From positions 1 to 64,000 of the forward strand of contig JBBELK010000014.1 in NCBI GenBank assembly GCA_037783545.1: a stretch of 64,000 nt of DNA, in the 5' to 3' direction. Source of the stretch: Henricia sp. BOLD:AAB3569. Its lineage: Eukaryota > Echinodermata > Asteroidea > Spinulosida > Echinasteridae. Positions 54,601 to 61,389 of the stretch are shown in pieces. The notes under the pieces are model-generated. The model saw only the letters and a program-made list of their open reading frames with translations. It had not been told where the DNA came from and ran no database searches. The stretch's first letter is position 1; each line of letters opens with the position of its first letter. The position numbers were made by a program, and so were the translations under genes.

Positions 54601-54611
54601 CTCGGCTACGA

Positions 54612-54640
54612 TTGACTGATGATTTTTCTTTCTGACACAG
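54612..54640 (+). promoter_or_regulatory. 3' splice site of a terminal exon (branch point, pyrimidine tract, AG)
   Basis: Between the last satellite base and the exon lie 30 bases. They hold two branch-point-like pentamers fitting yUnAy (TTGAC with A at 54615, CTGAT with A at 54619), a pyrimidine-rich stretch TTTTTCTTTCTGACAC, and AG at 54639-54640. The A residues are 26 and 22 bases from the exon, a normal distance. The reading frame of the recognised protein begins directly after this AG. If functional, the satellite sits in the intron with almost no spacer. Confidence 0.75.
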
Positions 54641-54880
54641 GTGATCCGTCAGGAACTAAAAAGCCTGCTGACAGAGGATTACTCCCTCTCTGCACTCACA
54701 ATCAACAGTGTCATCATTGACTTTTATCTCTGGGATTACTCCAAGGATCACTGGTGGGACATGCAGCACGTACCCATCCACAAAATACGCTCCCCATTAT
54801 ATTTACAAGAGATAGACCCCATTCTCACTAGAGAAATTGCTTCGTTCGACGCTGATTCGACGAAGAGTTTCCTGATGTGA
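54641..54880 (+). CDS. QNG1: Terminal exon, QNG1-like queuosine 5'-phosphate N-glycosylase/hydrolase (partial)
   Basis: From the splice acceptor the frame reads VIRQELKSLL, then a segment with TINSVIIDFYLWDYSKDH, then HVPIHKIRS. I recognise this as the C-terminal end of the Q_salvage (DUF2419; human C9orf64/QNG1) family, which has a conserved ID-x-x-LWD motif and ends soon after H-(K/R)-x-R-S/C. Family members release queuine from queuosine 5'-monophosphate so that it can be reused in tRNA. The catalytic part must lie in upstream exons, left of this window across the satellite-filled intron. Family proteins normally stop a few residues after the RS/RC. Here the frame continues about 30 residues (PLYLQEIDP to FLM) and runs into a palindromic repeat. 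This suggests a lost stop, a frameshift in the CTCCCC tract near 54792, or a species-specific tail. The first codon is GTG in mid-protein, not a start. Identification is by motif memory, not by a search. Confidence 0.72.
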   Translation: MIRQELKSLLTEDYSLSALTINSVIIDFYLWDYSKDHWWDMQHVPIHKIRSPLYLQEIDPILTREIASFDADSTKSFLM

Positions 54881-55022
54881 ATGCACGCCTCTTCATTCGA
54901 CGATGATTAGAATCGCTTCGTTCGATGAAGCAAACAGCTTCATTTGATGAAGAGGTCGCTTTATTCGACGAAGTAAATTTATAATGTGAATAGCTCCCTT
55001 CGTACGTGCGACGAAGCGATTT
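54836..55022. repeat. Cluster of short palindromes, CTTCGTTCGACGAAG type
   Basis: At least five degenerate copies of a 15-bp near-palindrome occur in under 200 bp: GCTTCGTTCGACG and TTCGACGAAG (54839-54866), CTTCATTCGACGA (about 54891), CTTCGTTCGATGAAG (about 54915), CTTCATTTGATGAAG (about 54939), CTTTATTCGACGAAG (about 54959) and CTTCGTACGTGCGACGAAG (about 54998). Both strands read almost the same. The left end overlaps the last codons of the QNG1-like frame. Minus-strand frames here are by-products of the repeat. The element type is unknown; a miniature hairpin-bearing repeat is likely. Confidence 0.75.
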
Positions 55023-55522
55023 GGCAGGCCTGTTGCACGAGCGCCTATAGCAAGAGTTGTTTTTGACGCGCCGCTGGAAAACCACACAGCGCGTCTAGAC
55101 ACTTAAAGACGCAGGATCGTCAGAAAAGAGAGCAACAAGTACAATAGCGCACTCTGTTGCTCACAATGGGAAAGGCGAAATTTAGTGTTGCTGTCCTAGG
55201 AAGGTTATTTTATACAGTACACCCTCTGCTGACACGTGCAGCTAGCAGTGTGCGCCGTGCACTTTTTGCCGTTGTCGTAATACAATGTAATGCACCTATA
55301 TCAAACCTTATTGACGTTCTCAATGCATTATGAGATTGGATGACAAAATTGCCCGGCTAAATGTGCATAAACCTATGAGGCGGACACCAACTCGGCAATT
55401 GTTTTACTCATTTTCACGAAAACCAAAAATAGTTCAAGAATCAACCTTAATTCCAGCACCACTTTATCTTTGACACATATCAAACATTCTGACAAACATG
55501 TCCCGAAACAGAAATGTTGCAA
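55023..55522. other. No gene recognised; probable 3' flank of the QNG1-like exon
   Basis: I see no coding pattern beyond short chance frames. One small hairpin is present, with arms GACGCGC and GCGCGTC at about 55056-55086. The rest is AT-rich non-repetitive sequence. Confidence 0.5.
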
Positions 55523-55597
55523 ATGCGAGAAATCTTTGGGGATTCCCTTCGGGTATAGAGTCCGAGTACCACGCTCGCAGCTCGGTATGCGCTATGC

Positions 55598-56012
55598 GGC
55601 GGGGAACTGCATAATGTGCATATGCAGTTATAAGTGCGAGTGTCTTGGGGGCGGTTATACATAATTATCCCATGAATTAGACCAGGGAAGAGCTGGTCTC
55701 TTATTTTTGTTGGCTTGGGGTCAAGTCAGTTGTTGGTTTTTGACCCGTGTCTTGACTCTGGAGAAAATGACTTATGACTGGACTTGGGAAACAAGATTGA
55801 TTTACGACTTGAAATAAAAACTAGTCGTCAAGTCTCCAGTCCCTGATTCATACACGTATACTGCATAACCAATGCTGCTAGTAAAGTCTCCCGCTCCAGG
55901 AAAATAAATTGGAAAATGCCATCGCGAAGTGGTTAAGAACTATCAGACGGAGTTTGGTGGCGATTGGGCAGCGGATTATTGCGCTAGCCAAACAGGTTTA
56001 TGTCCGCTCTTG
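55598..56012. repeat. 415-bp segment present in only one arm of the inverted duplication
   Basis: This stretch interrupts the left arm. Its middle (about 55720-55840) is rich in TTGACTT/GACTTG/CAAGTC words on both strands, a composition typical of dispersed short repeats, and it contains an AATAAA at 55813-55818. It may be an inserted short element, but I found no terminal repeats or flanking duplication. Confidence 0.55.
55813..55818 (+). promoter_or_regulatory. Possible polyadenylation signal AATAAA (proximal)
   Basis: This is a canonical hexamer about 930 bases after the QNG1-like stop codon. A second copy lies at 56206-56211 in GAAAATAAAGC. Either could end the transcript; the hexamer alone is weak evidence in AT-rich DNA. 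Confidence 0.25.
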
Positions 56013-56205
56013 AACACACGCCGTATCGGCACGGCGCTGGACGGATTGAGTGTGCTGCACTGCAAGTCCGTGAGTGCGGACTCCCCTGGTAAAACTGTTG
56101 AGTTTCACAACACATTCCTGCCGTTTCTGAAATAGCGCATCTTACAAAACATCCTCTAAAATATCACAACATTGTGCAATTCAAACCTTTTAAATAGGAA
56201 CTGAA

Positions 56206-56211
56206 AATAAA
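56206..56211 (+). promoter_or_regulatory. Possible polyadenylation signal AATAAA (distal)
   Basis: The hexamer lies in CTGAAAATAAAGC, in the spacer between the arms of the inverted duplication, about 1.3 kb after the QNG1-like stop. It is an alternative to the copy at 55813. Confidence 0.2.
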
Positions 56212-56419
56212 GCATTATTTCTGACGATATGCATTTTTAAAAACGATTTTTAAAAATGTATATAGGAGGGGGAGTCCGTGTACACAGACTCGCAGTGCAG
56301 CACACTCAATCCGTCCAGCGCCGTGCCGATACAGCCTGTGTTGCATAGCGCATACCGAGCTGCGAGCGTGGTACTCCGACTCTACCGATACGAAGGGAAT
56401 CCCCGATGATTTCTCGCAT

Positions 56420-56898
56420 TTTTTAGTTCACCTTTTGTGAAAATTAGAGTCCCGTAAATATGTTTTCATGGTATCTATATCTCTTACTAAGTCTAATAAG
56501 TTCGGAAACCACTAAAACAAACTTTTTTATTCCATTTTCTTTTTGCGAAAGGAGGGACTACTTGTTATGGCGAACTCCTACATGGCATTTGATCGAAAAG
56601 GGCTAGAGCGGTATAGCCATCAGTTGTCACGTGAGAATTGAGGAATTTCTTATTTTAATGGAGTTCTGTAGGAATTTCGTATTGGCAAATATAACGACAC
56701 GTGGCGTAAAGCGTGGCTTAGCAAGCTCAGCTGCATACATCAGTGCTATTTGAAATATTTCTATTGACTCTAGCTTTGAGGGAAAATTCAGCAAGCCAAT
56801 CAGCGTTTTGCGAGGAGGTTGTATTATACATTGGTTCCCGATCCCTAGAGATTGGTTCGCTTATTGCGAAATATATAGAGATCGGTAAAGGGCAGCCA
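56420..56898. other. No gene recognised
   Basis: This is AT-rich sequence with no convincing coding frame. A small hairpin TTCGC-TTATT-GCGAA occurs near 56856-56870, within a weaker outer pair CCGATC/GATCGG. Confidence 0.5.
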
Positions 56899-56922
56899 TG
56901 ACGGGCAGAATTCTGCCCGTCA
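56899..56922. repeat. Perfect 24-bp palindrome
   Basis: TGACGGGCAGAA is followed immediately by its exact reverse complement, TTCTGCCCGTCA, with GAATTC at the centre. It is flanked on the right by CACGTGG and a TTATTATTATTATT plus poly-T run. Chance occurrence of a 24-bp perfect palindrome in a few kilobases is small. It may be a fold-back remnant or a symmetric binding site. Confidence 0.9.
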
Positions 56923-57654
56923 CGTGGTTATTATTATTATTTTTTTTTTAGTAAGTGCGCAGATTTTGCATTGACATTTGTAACTTGGCCGTGCGTGTCG
57001 AACATATCCAATTATGTTAATAAAGTACATTGCCTAAAGCAAAGGGCTTGGCCAATTTTTAAATATAAAAAACACAGTGTGCACGCGCAAAGACGACCAA
57101 TTACAGATCAAGATGAGGCGCCCTTTACCTGTCCTTATATTCTCCTGTGTGGAATATGTGGACGGGAACCAGTCTAGTTGTATTACTGCGCGGGTATTGG
57201 AATGCGCGCCCTTTCAAATCTGTCTCGCAACACATGTTGAGCGTAAGCGGCCACCATTTTTGATGTCGGCGGTGAACGAGATAGCACACGTCCTCGCATT
57301 GCTTGTTCTACGTAAGATTTTGTAAGGGGAAGTGATTTTAAGAGTGAAAAACATTCAACATTACAATTTCCTTGAAAATAAACTTGTTTCTGCACCTCAG
57401 TGGGCGACCAGTGAACGGAATTCATACCATGGAGGTATTTGCAGTATAATAGGCTACAGAAACGGACAGAACTTGGGTAGGCCTATATACATGTCGCTTA
57501 CATGTATTTGAAAACATTCTGTGTACCGGTAAACCGTTTTTGTAAAGGAAATCACTTATGCCAATGTTGTAGGGAAAAATTGAGTAGTTGACCATTGAAC
57601 GGGTGTTTTAAATGTTCTTGTTTGGTTATAAATGGTGGTGTAATAGTACGAAAA
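56923..57654. other. No gene recognised
   Basis: Contains a TTA-repeat and T-tract (about 56929-56951) and several short frames on both strands (such as 57077-57325 and 57183-57425) with no recognisable domain. Exons of an unseen gene cannot be excluded. Confidence 0.45.
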
Positions 57655-58480
57655 AGGTTTCGATCAGCGGTTGAAATGGTTCGAAACGGTGTTTTGAATG
57701 GCGGTGTTAAAAGGTTCGAAAAGGGGTTTCGAATGGCGGTTTAAAATTGAAATGGTTCGAAACGGGGTTTCGAATGGTTAAAATGGTTCGAAACGGGGTT
57801 TAGAATGGGGTTCGAAACGGGGTTAACCGGTTTCGAATGGCGGTGTAAATGGTTCGAAATGGTGTTTCGAATGGCGGTGTAAATGGTTTGAAACGGGGTT
57901 TGGAACGGCGGTTGAAAATTGAAATGGTTTGAAACGGGGTTTCGAACGGCGGTTGAAAATTAAAATGTTTTGGAACGGGGTTTCGAACAGCGGTTGAAAA
58001 TTGAAATGGTTCGAAACGGGGTTTCGAACAGCGGTTGAAAATTGAAATGGTTCGAAACGGGGTTTCGAACGGCGGTTGAAAATTGAAATGGTTTGAAACG
58101 GGGTTTCGAACGGCGGTTGACAATTTAAATGGTTTGAAACGGGGTTTCGAACAGCGGTTGAAAATTGAAATGGTTCGAAACGGGGTTTCGAACGGCGGTT
58201 GAAAATTGAAATGGTTTGAAACGGGGTTTCGAACGGCGGTTGACAATTTAAATGGTTTGAAACGGGGTTTCGAACGGCGGTTGAAAATTGAAATGGTTTG
58301 AAACGGGGTTTCGAACCGCGGTTGAAAATTGAAATGGTTCGAAATGGGGTTTCGAACGGCAGTGTAAATAGTTCGAAATGGGGTTTCGAATGGCGGTGTA
58401 AATGGTTCGAAACGGGATTTCGAACGGCGGTTGAAAATTATAATGGTTCGAAATTGGATTTCGAAAGGCGGTGTAAAAAA
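57655..58480. repeat. Minisatellite, 41-bp and 34-bp units with an internal hairpin
   Basis: About twenty tandem units are built from CGGGGTTTCGAACGGCGG, then either TTGAAAATTGAAATGG (41-bp unit, best at 57900-58330) or TGTAAATGG (34-bp unit, at both ends), then TTCGAAA. Example unit starts at 57976 and 58017 are 41 apart. Each unit contains a 19-base hairpin sequence, TTCGAAAC-GGG-GTTTCGAA, whose arms are perfectly complementary. Because 41 is not a multiple of three, the minus-strand frames across it (57800-58246 and 58248-58502, rich in PPFETPF and FNRRSKPRF words) rotate through all three frames and are not genes. Confidence 0.92.
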
Positions 58481-58500
58481 TTGTTAGAAACGGGTTGCTC

Positions 58501-58594
58501 ACACTATGAGCAAAAACATGTACATGTTCATTGTAACCCCATTATTAGTAACAATGGTGTGTGCCCAATTTCCATTGTTAGATGTTCATAGTGT
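58501..58594. repeat. Small inverted-repeat element (94 bp)
   Basis: ACACTATGAGCA (58501-58512) and TGTTCATAGTGT (58583-58594) are reverse complements with one mismatch. Further inside, TAACAATGG and CCATTGTTA form a second perfect pair. This is compatible with a tiny hairpin element directly abutting the minisatellite. Confidence 0.7.
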
Positions 58595-58883
58595 CAAACG
58601 GTATTAATTGTGAACAGTGCGGTTTTTAAGAACCAATATTAAAATTTGATTTAACGATGCTTTGAATTTAATTAAGACAAATCCTTCGGATATGGAATTC
58701 AACCTACAATTATTATCCCTTCGCTTTCATGGTTTTCAACACTATACCTTTCTTTATATAGTCATTTGTGTACTAAGACAATTTTATTCAGAATTATCCT
58801 GAAAAATTCAGTTTTTTTCCCCGAGACTCTTATCACATGAAAGAAAACGAAAGGTCACGTCAACCAATTTGAGCTATGTGTGT
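58595..58883. other. No gene recognised
   Basis: AT-rich sequence without a supported coding region, RNA gene or clear repeat. Confidence 0.45.
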
Positions 58884-59104
58884 GACGTCATGGCGAGGAG
58901 ACACACAGTATACACAGAGAGCTGCTTCGCTGACTGTGGTCGTGTACCTAGCTCCTCGCAGCAAACACTGAGTGTAACCACTGCGAAAATACACCGACAA
59001 CTTTGATAACGTTTTTACAGAAAAATAACGACTGGTGGTTTATGCTATGCGGAAAACATGCGACTTGCTTTGCAAAATAGTGACCGTCTCCTCGCTATGA
59101 CGTG
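58884..59104. repeat. Inverted repeat containing a CRE-like TGACGTCA
   Basis: The 19 bases GACGTCATGGCGAGGAGAC (58884-58902) pair with CTCCTCGCTATGACGT and flanks at 59086-59104, with one or two mismatches. The left arm includes TGACGTCA (58883-58890), the palindromic CREB/ATF consensus. Another GACGTCA lies at 59124-59130. The approximately 180-base interior is GC-richer than its surroundings. This could be a degenerate fold-back element or a promoter-like region; no gene is visible next to it. Confidence 0.6.
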
Positions 59105-59555
59105 CGGGGTCAATGCATATTAAGACGTCATCACCCCGTTTTTCATTTTTTCCGGTTGACGAACACGGTCTAATTTTTAATTTTTCTCTCTAATATAAAG
59201 TCGGCAATAAAGATAAGAAAAAAAGCAACTTTATCAAGTACTCGTAACCTCCGTTTTATAAAATAACCTTTTTCCTCGCCAATTAATTAGCTTCAAGCTT
59301 TCAGCTCAGTTTTAAAGAATTTCAAACTGTTATAAATTTCAAGCCACTGATCATCGAACGGCTTCAAATAGATGAATGAAACGAACCAGTTTCCGAACCC
59401 CAGTAGTTGCTGATGACAGTTTAAAATGTTCACAATTACTCTAGAAAGTTATGACTGGCACTGAACTGGAGAATCTGTTCATTAATGCGAGTTCGGTGTT
59501 CATCATGCAAGATATGGTGTAAGTGCTGTTGTTAATATTAATTGATAGTTGCATC
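59105..59555. other. No gene recognised
   Basis: Contains a GACGTCA (59124-59130) inside a short CGGGGT/ACCCCG hairpin (about 59106-59138), then AT-rich sequence with AATAAAG near 59206. No coding pattern. Confidence 0.45.
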
Positions 59556-59666
59556 ATGGAGGTACAGGTAGGAGCCTGGACAGAAGACGATGGAGGGCGC
59601 TACGGCCCCAAGTTGGCTATGAATGGATGTTTCTACAGATACACGTCGATTTCACCTACCAATTGA
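59556..59666 (+). CDS. Possible short exon or ORF, 36 codons, unrecognised
   Basis: The frame from ATG at 59556 gives MEVQVGAWTEDDG, then GRYGPKLAMNGCFYR, and stops at TGA 59664-59666. The sequence has balanced, protein-like composition, unlike its AT-rich surroundings. I do not recognise a family. A second overlapping frame, 59549-59872, is longer but reads into the fold-back at 59761 and is less protein-like. A real exon would need splice partners I cannot place; an internal CAG/GTAGGA could be a donor near 59570. Confidence 0.15.
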   Translation: MEVQVGAWTEDDGGRYGPKLAMNGCFYRYTSISPTN

Positions 59667-59760
59667 TCTTTGCAGTCTTCGCTGACATGTTAAAATCAAC
59701 TGTGATACCAGGTGAGCAGATGCACGACAAAGCATTCTCTGGAAGCTTTTATTTATTTGT

Positions 59761-60145
59761 GTCTGTTTTCAATACTGGAGAGACCATTTCCTCCAGGATT
59801 ATATCTCTGTACAATGTCATCCATCTTCTCTCGAAACAAAAGAAATATATTAAGATAGATCCAAGGAGATAACTTCAGCTGAAGAACTGCAATGAATAGT
59901 GTCACAACATACCTTGCCCCGTGTGCAAATTTCCAATATACCGTATGTAACAAGGACACCAAAAAATGTCAAAGTATGTGTCCTATATGTTGCATACGGT
60001 ATATTGGAAATTTGTACACAGGGTTTTCAGCAAGGTATGTTGTTACACTATTTGTTCAAGTTATCTTACTATCTTGAGAGAAGATAACTGGCATTGCATA
60101 GAGTTATGATCCTGGTGAAAAGTCTCTCCAGTATTGAAAACAGAC
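59761..60145. repeat. 385-bp fold-back (long imperfect hairpin)
   Basis: The left arm 59761-59959, from GTCTGTTTTCAATACTGGAG to AACAAGGACAC, is matched in reverse complement by 59978-60145, from GTGTCCTATATGTTGC to CCAGTATTGAAAACAGAC. The loop is 18 bases (59960-59977). Long perfect runs include CAATATACCGTATG near the loop, ACAACATACCTTGC in mid-arm and TCTGTTTTCAATACTGGAGAGAC at the base. The left arm has about 30 extra bases. Transcription from either strand would give a long double-stranded RNA. The likeliest nature is a fold-back transposable element. The short frames here on both strands are by-products. Confidence 0.9.
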
Positions 60146-60599
60146 TTATTTACAAACACAATTTCGAAATACAACGATAAGACCTTTCAAGCTCCGAGAC
60201 GTTTCCAGGTGTTAACTACCAGAATATTTGCAAACCTTGCTTTTGCTGTTGGACAAAACAATTGTCAGATATGATAAATAGACGTAATAAAAATGATGCT
60301 GTAACCACAAACCATAGTCAGAAAATTGGGAGAAAAAAATTATCATTTTGACCGACGCAATAATTCCTTAAAGAAATTTGTTGTCCAAGGGACATAAACA
60401 GTGCAAGACACCCCAAAGAAGTACAGCATCCAAAAACTAATACAAAAACAGTTGTGGAGGCTTCTTATATCTGAAATGCAAAGCCTTCAAATGACGCCTT
60501 CAAAAACAAAATGGGATGGTGCTATGTAAAGTTAAAACACAAAATTAATAAATAAATCGATAAAAATTAATCCATGTGCTACTGTAACGACTGTTCCCA
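60146..60599. other. No gene recognised
   Basis: AT-rich. It holds GTGGAGGCTTCTTA at about 60455-60468, a word found again at about 62205-62218 ahead of another copy of the segment that follows here. No coding pattern seen. Confidence 0.45.
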
Positions 60600-60664
60600 T
60601 TTTATTTTTCTTTAATTTACAGTTGATGATCTTCAAAAATGAACCGTACTGCATATTGATGACT
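60600..60664 (+). repeat. Splice-acceptor-like segment, copy 1 (divergent)
   Basis: A pyrimidine-rich TTTATTTTTCTTTAATTTACAG ends in AG at 60621-60622 and is followed by TTGATGATCTTC and ACTGCATATTGATGACT. The same layout recurs at 62285-62350 and 62560-62630. With a split glycine or valine codon the frame would read V-D-D and stop shortly after. Three copies of an acceptor-plus-short-tail arrangement suggest either duplicated terminal exons or copies of one dispersed repeat. Confidence 0.5.
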
Positions 60665-61389
60665 CTTCTGCCTGCATGTCTGAGAAGATGCACTCAACCA
60701 GAAATGTGGAGTATATGCAAATAAAATGTTGCATACTGTAGCATAGTCGAGGCACACGGGTCATGAGCAGTTAGGGGTTATTTTATAAATTAGGTATGTT
60801 TTCAAATTGGTAATTGGTCAACACATTCTTATTGTGGCCACCAAGAAGTGATCATCATGGAAATATTGAACATTTTGCCGAAACACTCGGTGTTATGTCG
60901 GCAGACATGACAATTGTTTGGTGCCGACCATATTTTTTCTTTCTTTCAGACGACCACAACTTATAGAACTAATTGGGGAAGCACTTTTTTTGGGGGGCAA
61001 TCGGCTTAATTCACATATGAGACTATAGATAAGGTTTGAACTAGAGTTGAAATGAGCAAGACGGCTGCCCCAATCTGGTTGTGACTAAGGCAATTTAAGA
61101 TTCAAAAGTAGTCTGATAAATTGCACTGTTTTGTTTTAGCAATGTGCTTCAGGTTGATAAATACAGTTAATAATTCTCACTTCAAAAGTTAACAGCTTCT
61201 TAATGATGAAATCACAAAAATCCAACAATGGGTATTTAAGTTATAAACACTTGGCAAAAACATGATGTAGGCCAGACTTTAGTGAATGCACATAGTCAAC
61301 CAGGAATAACATTACATATTTTGAAGCAGCTGGATGCAAATTTTAAAGACAAATGCTATAATAAAACATTTTCTCTTTTCTCTTTCCAG
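60665..61389. other. No gene recognised
   Basis: AT-rich sequence. CATGAGCAGTT at 60762-60772 recurs near 62985. No supported gene. Confidence 0.45.

Larger units (their letters stand above)
1..54610 (+). repeat. 273-bp tandem satellite array, about 200 head-to-tail units
   Basis: The same 273-bp unit repeats in one orientation from the first base to 54610, where the last copy stops inside the unit after GGCTACG. Recognisable landmarks in order are TGTACATTTGTACGGCC, TGACTCACCCC, GTGTGTCCCAAATGCC, CAAATTTGG, GCATGCTCC, CTGTATATATTCCGC, TTTTCGCTGGGAAATGACGG, GAGTTTAGGGAAAACGG and TTATTCCCCTAACCGTGG. Most spacings are exactly 273. Units with an extra 6-bp linker are 279, and a minority carry 1-bp or larger indels. 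The array continues beyond the left edge, so its true size is unknown. Units are nearly identical at 6.6-12.4 kb and more divergent toward 54.6 kb. No transposon ORF, terminal repeat or unit in reverse orientation was seen. I do not recognise the family. It is probably satellite DNA enlarged by unequal exchange. Confidence 0.99.
47901..54610 (+). repeat. Satellite domain 6: right-edge units with GGCTACGTGG
   Basis: Units at the right edge share CGCTGCGCTGG linkers and GCTACGTGG instead of GCTGCGTGG. Further substitutions recur in a five-unit rhythm (TTCCCATAACC, ACGGAACTCGG, GAGTTGAGGG, TTCCTCTAACC). Single-unit lesions are also frequent, such as CAACTTTGTAAATC near 50661, CTTTTCATGC near 51277 and TCATCCCAG near 51428. 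Edge monomers are generally the least exposed to unequal exchange, which fits their divergence. Confidence 0.88.
55523..56419. repeat. Inverted duplication with one interrupted arm (fold-back)
   Basis: The segment 56283-56419 is, in reverse complement, a close copy of two separate pieces to its left, 55523-55597 (from ATGCGAGAAATC to GCTATGC) and 56013-56072 (from AACACACGCC to GTCCGTGA). On the right the pieces are contiguous (TGTGTT then GCATAGCG). On the left they are separated by exactly 415 bases (55598-56012). The spacer between arms is about 210 bases. The structure reads as a fold-back repeat whose left arm gained an insertion, or whose right arm lost the same segment. No clear target-site duplication was seen at the 415-bp edges. 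Short frames in the area (for example at 55470-55664) are not supported as genes. Confidence 0.85.

Noticed and set aside
1-54610. The repeated 79-codon frames beginning MCPKCRQIWKS as small proteins with a zinc-binding CPKC motif
   Set aside because: The same chance frame recurs in every monomer and its presence only reflects unit repetition. No splice, Kozak or transcript support is visible.
1-54610. CRISPR array
   Set aside because: There are no short repeats separated by unique spacers; the whole 273-bp unit repeats. The context is eukaryotic and no cas-like gene is present.
1-54610. CENP-B box in the satellite unit
   Set aside because: TTCGCTGGGAAATGACGG resembles the start of the box but lacks the required A and CGGG spacing.
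55598-55665. U1 snRNA fragment (GGGAACTGCATAATGTGC resembles part of U1)
   Set aside because: Only a few bases agree; the rest of U1, including the 5' splice-site-pairing end, is absent.
57655-58480. tRNA genes, because GGTTCGAAAC resembles a TΨC arm/B box
   Set aside because: No acceptor stem, D-arm or anticodon arm can be placed around it, and the word is part of the minisatellite hairpin.
57800-58502. Minus-strand proline/arginine-rich proteins across the minisatellite
   Set aside because: The 41-bp unit is not a multiple of three, so the same DNA is read in three frames in turn. It is a repeat by-product.
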